64,000 nucleotides of DNA from Epibacterium sp. Ofav1-8. Lineage in GTDB: Bacteria; Pseudomonadota; Alphaproteobacteria; Rhodobacterales; Rhodobacteraceae. The stretch is from positions 124,001-188,000 of the forward strand of contig NZ_JAKRFD010000008.1 of assembly GCF_022348185.1 (NCBI RefSeq), in the 5' to 3' direction. Under the pieces are notes generated by a model. That model saw nothing but the letters and a program-made list of their open reading frames with translations, was not told the DNA's origin and did not search any database. Within the stretch, counting starts at the first letter, position 1. Each line of letters starts with the position of its first letter. Below, piece by piece: positions 1 through 8,398 of this stretch. The position numbers were made by a program, and so were the translations under genes.

Positions 1-66
1 GGCGCCTGCTATAACGAGACCTTCGTGGAGCTGCGCGCCTATGGCGGGCATCACGCGGCCGAGTAG
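1..66 (+). CDS. 3' end of an unidentified protein
   Basis: An open frame enters from the left edge and ends with TAG at 64-66. Only the last 21 residues are visible, ending in GGHHAAE. No motif is long enough to name a family. About 80 bases separate it from the next gene on the same strand. It could also be chance, but codon use fits the high-GC coding style of the window. Confidence 0.5.
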   Translation, partial: GACYNETFVELRAYGGHHAAE

Positions 67-144
67 CGATCCCGCCAAACGCGACCAAAAGGCCGGGCCA
101 TGTGTCCGGTCTTTGCTTGTGTGCAAATTGGCTGAGGCATAGCT

Positions 145-1575
145 TTGGCTTTGGATCACTCTGAACGGACCAATTCCATGCCCGGTGACACGCCCGCCTT
201 CATGCCGGATCGCACGTCAGATGTGCCGATCTTTGAGCAGATCTGTGCCTCGTTTCGGGGCCGTATCCGCTCCGGCGCGCTTGAGACCGGTGCCCGGCTG
301 CCCGCCACCCGCGCGCTCGCGGGGGATCTGGGGGTGGCGCGGGCCACGGTGGTCACCGCCTATGAACAGCTCGTCGCAGAAGGTTATCTCGCGTCGCGTC
401 GCGGTTCTGGTTACACGGTCTGCGCCATGGGTGAGGTGGAGCTGTCACCGGGCGCATCCGCAGCCCCTGCGCCCAAACTCAGCGAACGCGGCGATCTGCT
501 GCTGGAGGCGGGCCAGCCCGATATGCGGCTGTTTCCGCATCGTGCCTGGGCGAAATGCGTCGCGCGCCTGTGCCGGACCCGGCCCGAGGACATGCTGACG
601 GGCTGTGGCCGCTTTGGTCACCCGGAGCTGCGGCAGGCCATCGCCAGCCACGTGCGCGACTGGCGCGGGATCGCGGCACGTCCCGAACAGGTGCTGGTGA
701 CCTCTGGTGCGACCGAGGCGCTGGACATCTGCCTGCATGCGCTGGCCTCGGCTGAGGGCCGCGTCGGTGTCGAGGATCCGGGCTACCCGCCGATCCGCCG
801 CTTTGCCGAGGCACAGGGCCGCCGCACCCGCGATCTGGCGTTGGATGCGCAGGGGGCAGAGGTGCCGAGGCTTGGGGATGAGACCGATGTGGTGGTGCTC
901 ACCCCCTCGCATCAATATCCGCTGGGCGGCGCGATGAGTGCGGGCCGACGGCAAGAGTTCGTGCGCTGGGCGGCGCAGTCGCAGGGCTGGATCATCGAGG
1001 ACGATTACGATTCGGAGTTCCGCTACGCAGGCCGACCGATTCCGGCGCTGGCGGGCGTCGACGGGCAGGGGCGCACCGTCTACATCGGCAGCTTTTCCAA
1101 GATCTTCTCCAACAGCCTGCGGATGGGTTACATCGTGGCGCCCGAGGGGCTGATCGACCGGCTTGCGCAGGCGATGCGCATGAAGGGCGCGCGGGCCAGC
1201 GCCATGCCGCAGGCGGCACTGGCAGAGTTCATGCAGCGCGGCGAGTTCTACCGCCACCTGCGCCGCGTGCGCCGCACCTACGCCGAAAGACACCGCACGC
1301 TCATCGACCGCTTACGCCGGGATTTTGCCGATGTGGGTCACGTGGAGGATCATCACGCGGGCATGCAAGTGGTGCTGCACCTGCGCCCGGAGCTGTGCGA
1401 TCAGGCCATCACCGCGGCAGCCCGCGCGGGCGGGGTGGGGGCGGAATCGCTCTCGACCTACAGCCGTCGCGCCGGGGCATATAATGGGGTGGTTCTGGGG
1501 GCCTGTCTCAACGATCTGGAGGAGCAGGCAGAGGCGCTCACACACCTGCGGCGGGCGATTTCCTCAACAGGATAA
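145..1575 (+). CDS. MocR/PdxR-type GntR regulator with aminotransferase domain
   Basis: A 476-residue fusion. Residues about 27-95 form a GntR winged helix-turn-helix (LPATRALAGDLGVARATV). Residues about 110-470 form a fold-type I aminotransferase domain with the PLP lysine at K319 in the motif GSFSK. Proteins of this family sense PLP or an amino compound and do not act as real transaminases; many regulate pyridoxal or amino-acid/amine genes. The TTG at 145 was chosen because GAGG lies 7 bases upstream; an in-frame ATG at 178 lacks a ribosome site. No divergent partner gene is visible, so the target is unknown. Confidence 0.85.
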   Translation: MALDHSERTNSMPGDTPAFMPDRTSDVPIFEQICASFRGRIRSGALETGARLPATRALAGDLGVARATVVTAYEQLVAEGYLASRRGSGYTVCAMGEVELSPGASAAPAPKLSERGDLLLEAGQPDMRLFPHRAWAKCVARLCRTRPEDMLTGCGRFGHPELRQAIASHVRDWRGIAARPEQVLVTSGATEALDICLHALASAEGRVGVEDPGYPPIRRFAEAQGRRTRDLALDAQGAEVPRLGDETDVVVLTPSHQYPLGGAMSAGRRQEFVRWAAQSQGWIIEDDYDSEFRYAGRPIPALAGVDGQGRTVYIGSFSKIFSNSLRMGYIVAPEGLIDRLAQAMRMKGARASAMPQAALAEFMQRGEFYRHLRRVRRTYAERHRTLIDRLRRDFADVGHVEDHHAGMQVVLHLRPELCDQAITAAARAGGVGAESLSTYSRRAGAYNGVVLGACLNDLEEQAEALTHLRRAISSTG

Positions 1576-1642
1576 TCCCCCGCCGCGCATGCAAATAGGG
1601 CGTGCGTGAGTGGTGGAACGTGCCAGTTTTCAAAATGAAAAA

Positions 1643-1717
1643 TGGTACTCCGTAGGGGAATCGAACCCCTCTTTCCAGGTTGAAAACCTGGCGTCCTAAC
1701 CGATAGACGAACGGAGC
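1643..1717 (-). tRNA. tRNA-Glu (UUC), copy 1
   Basis: The minus strand folds as a complete cloverleaf: acceptor GCTCCGT paired with ACGGAGT, anticodon loop TTTTCAA with anticodon TTC, T-arm with GGTTCGATTCC, discriminator A and an encoded CCA. An identical tRNA body lies about 200 bases away at 1921-1995. The sequence just 5' of both genes is also nearly the same, so this is a tandem duplication that includes the leader. It charges glutamate for translation and for tetrapyrrole synthesis by the C5 route used by many bacteria; which route applies here is not shown. Confidence 0.95.
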
Positions 1718-1920
1718 ACACTTGGTGTGAGCGGGTGTTTACTGAAGCCACCCGGGCCGTGCAAGAGGAAAAATGCACAAACTGCAAAGTTTTTGCGACA
1801 GCCCGAATTTTCCGAATAATAGCATTTATATCAACGCGTTAAGCGCCGCATCTGAAGACAGAGCAGCGCAATCGCGACATCCACACGGGATGCGCATCAA
1901 ATTTTTACGGGAGGAGAAAA

Positions 1921-1995
1921 TGGTACTCCGTAGGGGAATCGAACCCCTCTTTCCAGGTTGAAAACCTGGCGTCCTAACCGATAGACGAACGGAGC
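1921..1995 (-). tRNA. tRNA-Glu (UUC), copy 2
   Basis: Identical in all 75 bases to the copy at 1643-1717, with anticodon TTC and encoded CCA. The 25-base 5' flank (containing TTGGTGTGAGCGG) is shared with copy 1 apart from two differences. Copy 2 lies upstream of copy 1 on the minus strand, so both could be read in one transcript or each from its own promoter. Confidence 0.95.
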
Positions 1996-2022
1996 ACTCT
2001 TGGTGTGAGCGGCTGTTTAGGG

Positions 2023-2068
2023 TTTTGCGCCCGGTGCCGCAAGCGAAAAAATCGCCTGCGGCGCAAAA
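2023..2068. repeat. Nested inverted repeat
   Basis: Outer arms TTTTGCGCC and GGCGCAAAA (2023-2031, 2060-2068) enclose or overlap inner arms CCGCAAGCG and CGCCTGCGG (2037-2045, 2053-2061) with one mismatch. It lies between the end of recJ and the tRNA-Glu leader. It may end recJ transcription, although no clear T-run follows on the minus strand. Confidence 0.5.
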
Positions 2069-2071
2069 TTC

Positions 2072-2080
2072 TTATCCACA
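2072..2080 (+). promoter_or_regulatory. DnaA-box-like 9-mer
   Basis: An exact TTATCCACA, the consensus DnaA box, sits between recJ and tRNA-Glu. A single box is expected by chance now and then, so a role in replication control is only an inference. Confidence 0.35.
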
Positions 2081-2109
2081 GGCAAAATCCCCGCCAGATC
2101 TGGCGCGGC

Positions 2110-3852
2110 TCAGGCCTCCGCCGCATCCTCCAGCCGCAATTGCGCGCTTTGGCGGCCGCCCCAGGTGTTCACTTCCAGCCGTCCGGCCACATGAAACCGC
2201 GCGCCGCCATGCTCCAGCAGGCGCGGCCCAAGGGGCGTGTCAAACGCGCCAAAGGCGATGGCGTCAATGTTGCCGCCCATACCATCGGTGAAACTCACCT
2301 TGAGGTGCGATTCCCCAACCCGCTTGGCAAAGCGCACCGCCAGATCGGGAAAACCATAGCGCGGGGCAGGGGCTCCGGCCCCAAACGGCCCGGCCTGTTC
2401 GATCTGCTCGATCAGCTCCACCGTGGCAGCACCGGGCATCAGCATCCCGTCCAGCTTCAGATCCGCCGGGCCCAGATCACCCGCGCCCTGTTTGTCTAGG
2501 AGCTCCGCCAGCCGCGCCATTGCAGGCTCCAGCTGGTCGCGCGCCACCGTGAGGCCCGCCGCCATCTTGTGGCCGCCGCCTTTGAGCAAAAGCCCCTCCA
2601 TCGCGACCTTCTGGATCGAGGCCCCAAGGTCGATGCCGGACACGGACCGTCCCGACCCTTTGCCCTCATCGCCATCAAGTCCGATCACCACCGCCGGGCG
2701 ACCGGTGGCTTCTTTCAGGCGCGAGGCTACGATGCCCACCACGCCCGGATGCCAGCCTTCGCCCGCCGCCCAGACCAGCGGCGCGTCAAAGCCACGCTCC
2801 TCGGCCTGTTCCAGGGCGGCGGCGCGCACGGCGTTTTCAATGTCGCGCCGCTCGGTGTTGAGTTGATCCAGCCGTTCGGCAAGGGCTGCGGCCTCATGCG
2901 GATTATCCGTCGACAGCAGCCGCGCACCCAGATCCGCCTTGCCGATGCGCCCGCCTGCGTTGACGCGCGGACCCAGCAGGAACCCGAGGTGATAGGTGGA
3001 GGGCGCCGAATCCATCCGGCTCACATCCGCCAGCGCCACCAATCCTGCGCGCTGACGCTGTCCCATGACCTTGAGGCCCTGCCGCACCAGCGCCCGGTTG
3101 GCCCCAATCAGCGGCGCCACATCCGCCACCGTCGCCAGGGCCACCAGATCCAGCATCGCCATCAGATCCGGCCCCGCGCCAAGCCCCTTTTCACGGGCCT
3201 GACGGCGCACCTCCACCAGCATCAGGAACACCACACCGGCAGCGCAGAAATAGCCCAGATCGCCGTCTTCATCCTGCCGATTGGGGTTCACCACCGCCAC
3301 GCAGTCGGGCAGGGTCTCGCCGCCGAGGTGGTGATCCAGCACCACCACATCCGCGCCCTTGGCCGCCGCGATCGGCCCATGCGAGAGCGTGCCGCAATCG
3401 ACACAGACAATCAGGTCGTGATCGCGCGCCAGCGCTGCCATCGCCTCGTCATTGGGGCCATAGCCCTCGTCGATGCGATCGGGGATATAGAGCGTCGCCT
3501 GCTGACCCATCTGCCGCAGATAGACCAGCAACAACGCCGCCGACGATCCGCCATCCACGTCATAATCGGCAAAGATCGCAATCCGCTCGCGCCGCTCCAC
3601 CGCGTGCAGGAACCGCGCAGCGGCGGTTTCCATGTCCTTCATCCGGCGCGGATCGGGCAGTAACTCCTTGAGTTGCGGTGTCAGGAATCCCGTTGCCTCA
3701 TGCGCAGGAACACCGCGCCGTGCCAGCACCTGACAGACCGCCGGGGGCAGGCCGGTTTCCTGCGCCAGATGTTCACCAGCACGGGCCTGCTCCACACCGG
3801 GACCGATCCAGGACCGCCCGGTCAGAGAGGTCTCAACACCCAGAAAACTCAA
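2110..3852 (-). CDS. recJ: Single-stranded-DNA-specific exonuclease RecJ
   Basis: A DHH-family 5'-3' exonuclease acting on single-stranded DNA in RecF-pathway recombination and mismatch or base-excision repair. With 580 residues it has the usual length. Motif DYDVDG at 96-101 and DHH at 173-175 give the metal-binding core; DCGT lies between them. The longer frame to 3912 would start inside the upstream terminator hairpin. The TTG at 3852 has GGGAGAG a few bases upstream and gives the expected N-terminus SFLGVE, so it is preferred. It follows glpX and hom on the same strand, an order I recognise from Rhodobacteraceae. Confidence 0.93.
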   Translation of the reverse strand: MSFLGVETSLTGRSWIGPGVEQARAGEHLAQETGLPPAVCQVLARRGVPAHEATGFLTPQLKELLPDPRRMKDMETAAARFLHAVERRERIAIFADYDVDGGSSAALLLVYLRQMGQQATLYIPDRIDEGYGPNDEAMAALARDHDLIVCVDCGTLSHGPIAAAKGADVVVLDHHLGGETLPDCVAVVNPNRQDEDGDLGYFCAAGVVFLMLVEVRRQAREKGLGAGPDLMAMLDLVALATVADVAPLIGANRALVRQGLKVMGQRQRAGLVALADVSRMDSAPSTYHLGFLLGPRVNAGGRIGKADLGARLLSTDNPHEAAALAERLDQLNTERRDIENAVRAAALEQAEERGFDAPLVWAAGEGWHPGVVGIVASRLKEATGRPAVVIGLDGDEGKGSGRSVSGIDLGASIQKVAMEGLLLKGGGHKMAAGLTVARDQLEPAMARLAELLDKQGAGDLGPADLKLDGMLMPGAATVELIEQIEQAGPFGAGAPAPRYGFPDLAVRFAKRVGESHLKVSFTDGMGGNIDAIAFGAFDTPLGPRLLEHGGARFHVAGRLEVNTWGGRQSAQLRLEDAAEA

Positions 3853-3876
3853 ATCCACTCTCCCGATCTTTTTGCA

Positions 3877-3911
3877 GAAAAGGCCGGACCCGCGCGGGAC
3901 CCGGCCTTTCA
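3877..3911 (-). terminator. Intrinsic terminator after glpX
   Basis: On the minus strand GGCCGG-type arms (3882-3887 and 3901-3906) surround an inner CCCGCGCGGG and are followed by TTTTC. It lies 58 bases past the glpX stop and separates glpX from recJ. Confidence 0.65.
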
Positions 3912-3969
3912 TCTTTTCCCAAATACCTAAATCCCGACCGCAGCTGCAAGCGCCGCGGCCCGATCAGGA

Positions 3970-4953
3970 TTACTGATGCGCGCTCAGCGGCGTGCGGTAG
4001 GTCATGCGGCGCACCGATCCGGTCTTGGAGCGCATCAACAGCGTGGTGGTCTCGACCCAGCCCGGCTGGCGCTTGATGCGCGGCAGCAGCGAGCCACCGG
4101 TGACGCCGGTGGCGGCAAAGATCACATCCTGCGTGACCATCTCGTCACGGGCATAGATGCGGTCCAGATCGGTGATACCGGCCTTGGCGGCGCGGGCTTT
4201 TTCATCGTCGTTGCGGAACAAGAGACGGCCAAAGATCTGGCCCCCCATGCATTTCAGCGCCGCCGCCGCCAGCACACCTTCGGGTGCGCCGCCCTGGCCC
4301 ATATACATGTCGATGCCAGTGACCTCGGCCTCGGCGCAGTGCATGACGCCGGCCACATCGCCATCGGTGATCAGGCGGATCGAGGCGCCGGTTTCGCGCA
4401 CCTCGGCGATCATCGCCTCGTGGCGGGGGCGTTCCAGAATGCAGACGGTGATGTCCGAGGGCGCGCAGCCCTTGGCCTTGGCCAGCGCCTCGACCCGTTC
4501 ACGCGGCGACATATCGAGCGAGACCACGCCCTCAGGGTAGCCCGGGCCAACCGCCAGCTTGTCCATATAGGTGTCGGGCGCGTGCAGCATGGAACCACGC
4601 GGCCCCATGGCGATCACGGTGAGCGCGTTGGGCATGTCCTTGGCGGTCAGCGTGGTGCCTTCCAGCGGGTCCAGCGCAATATCGACGCCGGGGCCGTTGC
4701 CGGTGCCCACTTCCTCGCCGATATACAGCATCGGCGCCTCGTCGCGCTCGCCTTCGCCGATCACCACCACGCCGGCAATGTCCAGAAGGTTCAGCTGCTC
4801 GCGCATGGCGTTCACGGCGGCCTGGTCGGCGGCCTTCTCGTCGCCGCGCCCGATCAGCGGGGCAGAGGCTAGGGCGGCCTGTTCCGCAACCCGGGCCAGG
4901 CCCAGGGACAGCAGGCGATCATGAAACGGCGCGTCGGCGGTGGTCGATGTCAT
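3970..4953 (-). CDS. glpX: Class II fructose-1,6-bisphosphatase GlpX
   Basis: Hydrolyses fructose-1,6-bisphosphate in gluconeogenesis (cytosol, metal dependent). The 327 residues match family length. GEGERDEAP (67-75) and DPLEGT (95-100) are the metal and phosphate motifs of the lithium-sensitive phosphatase fold. The ATG at 4953 is chosen over an upstream in-frame start because it gives the normal GlpX N-terminus and has AGGA about 9 bases ahead. It sits downstream of hom with a 180-base gap, so it may share the hom transcript or have its own promoter. Confidence 0.95.
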   Translation of the reverse strand: MTSTTADAPFHDRLLSLGLARVAEQAALASAPLIGRGDEKAADQAAVNAMREQLNLLDIAGVVVIGEGERDEAPMLYIGEEVGTGNGPGVDIALDPLEGTTLTAKDMPNALTVIAMGPRGSMLHAPDTYMDKLAVGPGYPEGVVSLDMSPRERVEALAKAKGCAPSDITVCILERPRHEAMIAEVRETGASIRLITDGDVAGVMHCAEAEVTGIDMYMGQGGAPEGVLAAAALKCMGGQIFGRLLFRNDDEKARAAKAGITDLDRIYARDEMVTQDVIFAATGVTGGSLLPRIKRQPGWVETTTLLMRSKTGSVRRMTYRTPLSAHQ

Positions 4954-5133
4954 TCCCAATATTCCTATCTCAAACTTGCGCGATCCAGCCCGGCATAGCC
5001 CGCCCGGCCCCAAAGGGGCAAGGCTGCGGCAGGGCTGGTGTCGCTAACAACACGTCTTTTGCGTTTCTCTGGCGCGGATCGGCGGCGCGTTGCCAGCCGC
5101 CGGTCCGCATGCGCCGATCTTAGGGCAGCAATG

Positions 5134-6420
5134 TCACAGTTCTTCGATGCGCAGCGCCACGGGCGCGCCTTCGACCACACCGGTGGCCGCCAGTGCCTCC
5201 AGCGCCTGGTCCAGCATGGCGGAGGTGCATTTGTGGGTCACGATCAGCACCGGCGCGACGGTGGTCGCGTGGTCATACTGGCGCATCCGGTGGATCGACA
5301 CGCCCGCATCCCCCAGCGCCGAAGCCACTTTGGCCAGCGCGCCGGGTTTGTCCTGCAAGGCCATGCGCACGTAGTAGGGCGCCGGCAGGCCGGTCTGGGC
5401 GGCGGGTTCCTCGGAGAGGGTGGCCGCGGGCTGACCAAAGGTGGCAATCCGCAAGCCGCGCGCGATGTCCAGCACATCGCCCATCACCGCGCTGGCGGTG
5501 GGGCCTTCACCGGCGCCGGGGCCGCGCAGCACCACCTGGTCGATGGCGTCGCCCTCGATCACCACCATATTGGTGCCGCCCTCCAGCTGCCCCAGCGGCG
5601 AATTCGCGGGCACAAGGCAGGGGGTCATGCGCTGCTCCAGCCCGCGGGCGGAGCGCTGCGCCACGCCCAAGAGTTTGATCCGGTAGCCCATGTCGGCGGC
5701 GTGGCGGATGTCCTCGATGGCGATGCGCTGAATGCCCTCGAGCTTCACATCGTCAAAGGCGGGTTTGGTGCCGAATGCGATCGAGGCCAGAAGAGCCAGC
5801 TTGTGACCGGCGTCGATGCCGCCCACGTCCAGCGTCGGGTCGGCTTCGAGAAAGCCCAGGTCATCGGCCTCTTTGAACACGGTTGCATAGGGCAGGCCGG
5901 CGGTCTCCATCCGGGTCAGTATGTAGTTGCAGGTGCCGTTCATGACGCCCATGACGCGGGTGATCTCGTTGCCCGCCAGCCCCTCGGTCAGGGATTTGAT
6001 CACCGGGATGCCGCCCGCAACGGCGGCCTCAAAGCGGATCACGCGGCCATTGGCCTCGGCCTGTTCGGCCAGCGCCTGACCGTGGATGGCCAGCAGCGCC
6101 TTGTTGGCGGTGACCACATCCTTGCCCGCGGCGAGGGCCGCTTCGGTTGCAAGCTTGGCGGGGCCCTCGTGACCGCCCATCAGTTCGACAAATACATCCA
6201 CGTCATCGCGGCGCGCCAGTGCAACCGGATCGGTCTCCCAGGCGTAGTCCTTCAGCGACACGCCGCGATCCTTGGTGGCGTCGCGGGCGGAGACGGCGGT
6301 GATGACCACCGGACGACCAGTTCGTGCCTCCAACAGGGCAGCATGGCGGCGAATGATCTTCACCACGCCAATGCCGACCGTGCCCAAACCTGCAATCCCC
6401 AGTCGAAGCGGTTCAGTCAT
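5134..6420 (-). CDS. hom: Homoserine dehydrogenase
   Basis: Reduces aspartate semialdehyde to homoserine on the way to threonine and methionine. The 428-residue protein starts with a Rossmann motif (GIAGLGTVG, 8-16), continues with the catalytic homoserine dehydrogenase domain, and ends with an ACT domain (about 350-428, PGALAKVASALGDAGVSI) that usually gives threonine feedback control. AAGGAC lies upstream of the ATG. It is first in the hom-glpX-recJ run on the minus strand, with a 96-base gap to the lipoprotein gene before it. Confidence 0.95.
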   Translation of the reverse strand: MTEPLRLGIAGLGTVGIGVVKIIRRHAALLEARTGRPVVITAVSARDATKDRGVSLKDYAWETDPVALARRDDVDVFVELMGGHEGPAKLATEAALAAGKDVVTANKALLAIHGQALAEQAEANGRVIRFEAAVAGGIPVIKSLTEGLAGNEITRVMGVMNGTCNYILTRMETAGLPYATVFKEADDLGFLEADPTLDVGGIDAGHKLALLASIAFGTKPAFDDVKLEGIQRIAIEDIRHAADMGYRIKLLGVAQRSARGLEQRMTPCLVPANSPLGQLEGGTNMVVIEGDAIDQVVLRGPGAGEGPTASAVMGDVLDIARGLRIATFGQPAATLSEEPAAQTGLPAPYYVRMALQDKPGALAKVASALGDAGVSIHRMRQYDHATTVAPVLIVTHKCTSAMLDQALEALAATGVVEGAPVALRIEEL

Positions 6421-6516
6421 AGTGGAGGTCCTTATTGTCTTGACGATCTATGGGTTCGATGTCGCCTTAGCGACTCTGGCCCGGCGGTGCAATGTTCAAC
6501 ACGGTGAAGCTGCGGA

Positions 6517-6813
6517 TCAGGGCTGGCGGCGGCGCAGCGCCTCCGCCCGGCTGCGCAACCGGTCCGCGCGGGCATCCAGCGCCTCCGAGAGTTCGGCGCT
6601 TTCCTCCTCGGGCAGCGGCTGCTGCGCCAGCGCGGTATCGAGCGGCAGCAGCTGCGGGTAGGGCTGGCTGCGCAGATCCGCGGGCAGGCGGTCCTCCAGC
6701 TGAGGCACGCGCGAGCAGGCGGCCGTCACGCTCAGGAGGGCACAGGCCGACAGCACCGTCAGGCGCGCCAGTCGGGGCGCAAGAGGCATCGGGGTGGTCT
6801 GTCTGGCAGGCAT
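6517..6813 (-). CDS. Small predicted lipoprotein
   Basis: A 98-residue protein with a basic start, a hydrophobic stretch (about 14-30) and a cysteine after SVTAA, which is a weak lipobox because position -3 is T. The rest is rich in Leu, Glu and Arg and ends in a probable helix (DARADRLRSRAEALRRRQP). The inner ATG at 6813 gives a compact signal peptide; the ATG at 6876 would add an implausible leader. It lies just upstream of hom on the same strand. Function unknown. Confidence 0.6.
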   Translation of the reverse strand: MPARQTTPMPLAPRLARLTVLSACALLSVTAACSRVPQLEDRLPADLRSQPYPQLLPLDTALAQQPLPEEESAELSEALDARADRLRSRAEALRRRQP

Positions 6814-6909
6814 GGCAATACCGCGTGTTCGGTCCGGGATTTCGCCCTTGATGCACAAATGCGCCTGCGGGTACAAGTTAATCCGCGCAGCACGCCATGG
6901 TGCTTTTAT

Positions 6910-6925
6910 CTGAACAGATGTTCAG
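6910..6925. promoter_or_regulatory. Likely operator of the TetR-type regulator
   Basis: A perfect inverted repeat CTGAAC-AGAT-GTTCAG lies 13 bases before the ATG of the TetR gene. Size and place fit an autoregulatory operator bound by a TetR dimer. It also lies in the gap shared with the divergent lipoprotein gene. Confidence 0.6.
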
Positions 6926-6938
6926 ATACCTTGGGTCT

Positions 6939-7526
6939 ATGGCACGTACCCAAGGTTCTCATTCCGATATCACCGGCCCCCGTATCCGCGCCGCAGCGCA
7001 GGAGCTGTTTGCCCGTCACGGCTATGCCGCCGTCTCCATGCGTCAGATTGCGGGCGCGGTCGGGGTGCAGGCCGGGGCGCTTTATAATTATACCGCTGAC
7101 AAGCAGAGCCTGCTGTTCGACCTGATGCAGGCGCATATGGAGGGGTTGCTGTCCGCATGGGCCGCAGAAGAGGTGCCGGTCGATGTGATGGGGCAGCTGG
7201 AGGGCTTTGTGCGGTTTCACATCCGCTACAATCTGGAACGCCCGGATGCGGTTTTTATCGCCTATATGGAGCTGCGTAACCTGACAGAAGAGAACTTTAC
7301 CAGGATCGAAGACCGTCGCCGCGCCTATGAGGATCAGCTGGAGGGCATCCTGAAGGCTGGCGTCGCGCAGGGGCTGTTTCAGGTGCCCGACACCAAGATC
7401 GCGGCACTCGCGGTGATTGCGATGCTGAATGGGGTTTTGACGTGGTATCGCGACGGCGGGCGGCTGTCTTTGGTGGAGGTGGAGACGCTCTATTGGGACA
7501 TGGTGCGCAAATCGGTGGGGGTGTAG
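6939..7526 (+). CDS. TetR/AcrR family transcriptional regulator
   Basis: A 195-residue repressor-type protein. Residues about 9-60 form the TetR helix-turn-helix (RIRAAAQELFARHGY ... IAGAVGVQAGALYNY), followed by an all-helical ligand and dimer domain. The ATG at 6939 leaves the palindrome at 6910-6925 outside the gene; the upstream start at 6897 would place it inside the coding part, so 6939 is preferred. The GNAT gene follows after 5 bases and is probably co-transcribed. The ligand is unknown. Confidence 0.85.
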   Translation: MARTQGSHSDITGPRIRAAAQELFARHGYAAVSMRQIAGAVGVQAGALYNYTADKQSLLFDLMQAHMEGLLSAWAAEEVPVDVMGQLEGFVRFHIRYNLERPDAVFIAYMELRNLTEENFTRIEDRRRAYEDQLEGILKAGVAQGLFQVPDTKIAALAVIAMLNGVLTWYRDGGRLSLVEVETLYWDMVRKSVGV

Positions 7527-7531
7527 GTCAC

Positions 7532-8020
7532 ATGGCACTGTTGGCCTTACAGTCGGAGCGGTTGCGGGCGGTTCCCCTCGCGCGACTGTCGCCACAGGAT
7601 CGCGAAGCGCTTTTCGAACCCGAGGTGGTGGCCTATCTGCCGGACGGGTTTCAGGGACTGGAGACGGATGCCGCACGTTGCGCGCTGCTGGACGGGGTGC
7701 AGCAGGAGGCGGAGGTCGTGGTGCTATCCACCCGGGCCGGCGAGGCGATCGGTCTGCTGATCCTGTCGCATGGGGCTGCCGGTGATCGCCTGCGTCATCT
7801 CGGGTATCTCTTTGTCCGGGCGGCCTGGGGGCAGGGATACGCCAGCGAGATGCTGCGCGCGCTTCAGGACCTGTATCGTGGCCAGCCTGTGATCCTGTCC
7901 GGTGGTGTGATGGCGGACAATGCCGCCTCTGCCCGTGTGCTGCAGAAATGCGGTTTTGTCCCGGGAGAGGCGAGCGAGGCTGGTGAGGTCACCTATATCT
8001 GGGATGCGCAGCGCGGCTGA
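7532..8020 (+). CDS. GNAT family N-acetyltransferase
   Basis: A 162-residue protein of RimJ/RimL-like layout. The stretch LGYLFVRAAWGQGYASEMLRAL is the acetyl-CoA binding region with a Q/G-x-G-x-A pattern, and DNAASARVLQKCGF is the usual C-terminal helix. The ATG at 7532 starts 5 bases after the TetR stop; the longer frame from 7442 overlaps TetR and is unlikely. Substrate unknown; control by the upstream TetR protein is an inference from spacing. Confidence 0.8.
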   Translation: MALLALQSERLRAVPLARLSPQDREALFEPEVVAYLPDGFQGLETDAARCALLDGVQQEAEVVVLSTRAGEAIGLLILSHGAAGDRLRHLGYLFVRAAWGQGYASEMLRALQDLYRGQPVILSGGVMADNAASARVLQKCGFVPGEASEAGEVTYIWDAQRG

Positions 8021-8191
8021 GGGTGCCAAGCGGAGCGCTTCCGCGCGCTTTTATTCTGCTGGGGGCGAGGTGATGGCTGTTTGCAGGCCGGAGTGTCTGG
8101 CGCTGGCGTTTTAGAACAAGGCTGCTGAGACGGTCCTGAGGGGCAGGTCTGCCCTCAGGAGCCGCGTTTAAGTGTGATGAGGTTGGGCGCG
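8021..8191. other. Intergenic stretch without a gene
   Basis: A weak hairpin (GCGGA/TCCGC near 8030-8042) follows the GNAT gene and could serve as its terminator. Nothing else was recognised before the inverted repeat that follows. Confidence 0.4.
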
Positions 8192-8238
8192 TCAAGGGCA
8201 CGCCGCCCGTGCCGGGCGGGGCCGCTGGCCCCCTTGAC
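8191..8238. repeat. Nested inverted repeat, possible dispersed element
   Basis: Arms GTCAAGGG and CCCTTGAC (8191-8198, 8231-8238) enclose a second GC-rich hairpin (CCGCCCG/CGGGCGG). Such GTCAAGGG...CCCTTGAC stem elements look familiar from roseobacter intergenic DNA, but no second copy is present in this window. Confidence 0.45.
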
Positions 8239-8291
8239 CCGATCCGCGTCTGTTGTGGGCTATTGCGACATGAAGAGTGAGCAGCGCTGAA

Positions 8292-8398
8292 GCGCCGCTC
8301 ACAGAGAAAAGTGGGCACCGGTTTTCCGGATCAGGGGGCGGGCCAGCGCCGCTCGCAGGGAAAAGTGGGCACCGGTTTTCCCGATCAGTGAGCGGGCC
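8292..8398. repeat. 54-bp tandem duplication containing a GGGCACCGGTTTTC core
   Basis: Two units start at 8292 and 8346. Both read GCGCCGCTC, then CAG, GAAAAGTGGGCACCGG, TTTTCC, GATCAG and end in GCGGGCC, with about seven differences. The core resembles the AAAGTGGGCACCGGTTTTC palindromic repeats found across alphaproteobacteria. The second unit runs 14 bases into the 3' end of the pirin gene and encodes its last residues. Confidence 0.75.

Noticed and set aside
3852-3912. recJ start at 3912
   Set aside because: It would begin inside the glpX terminator hairpin and add residues not typical for RecJ.
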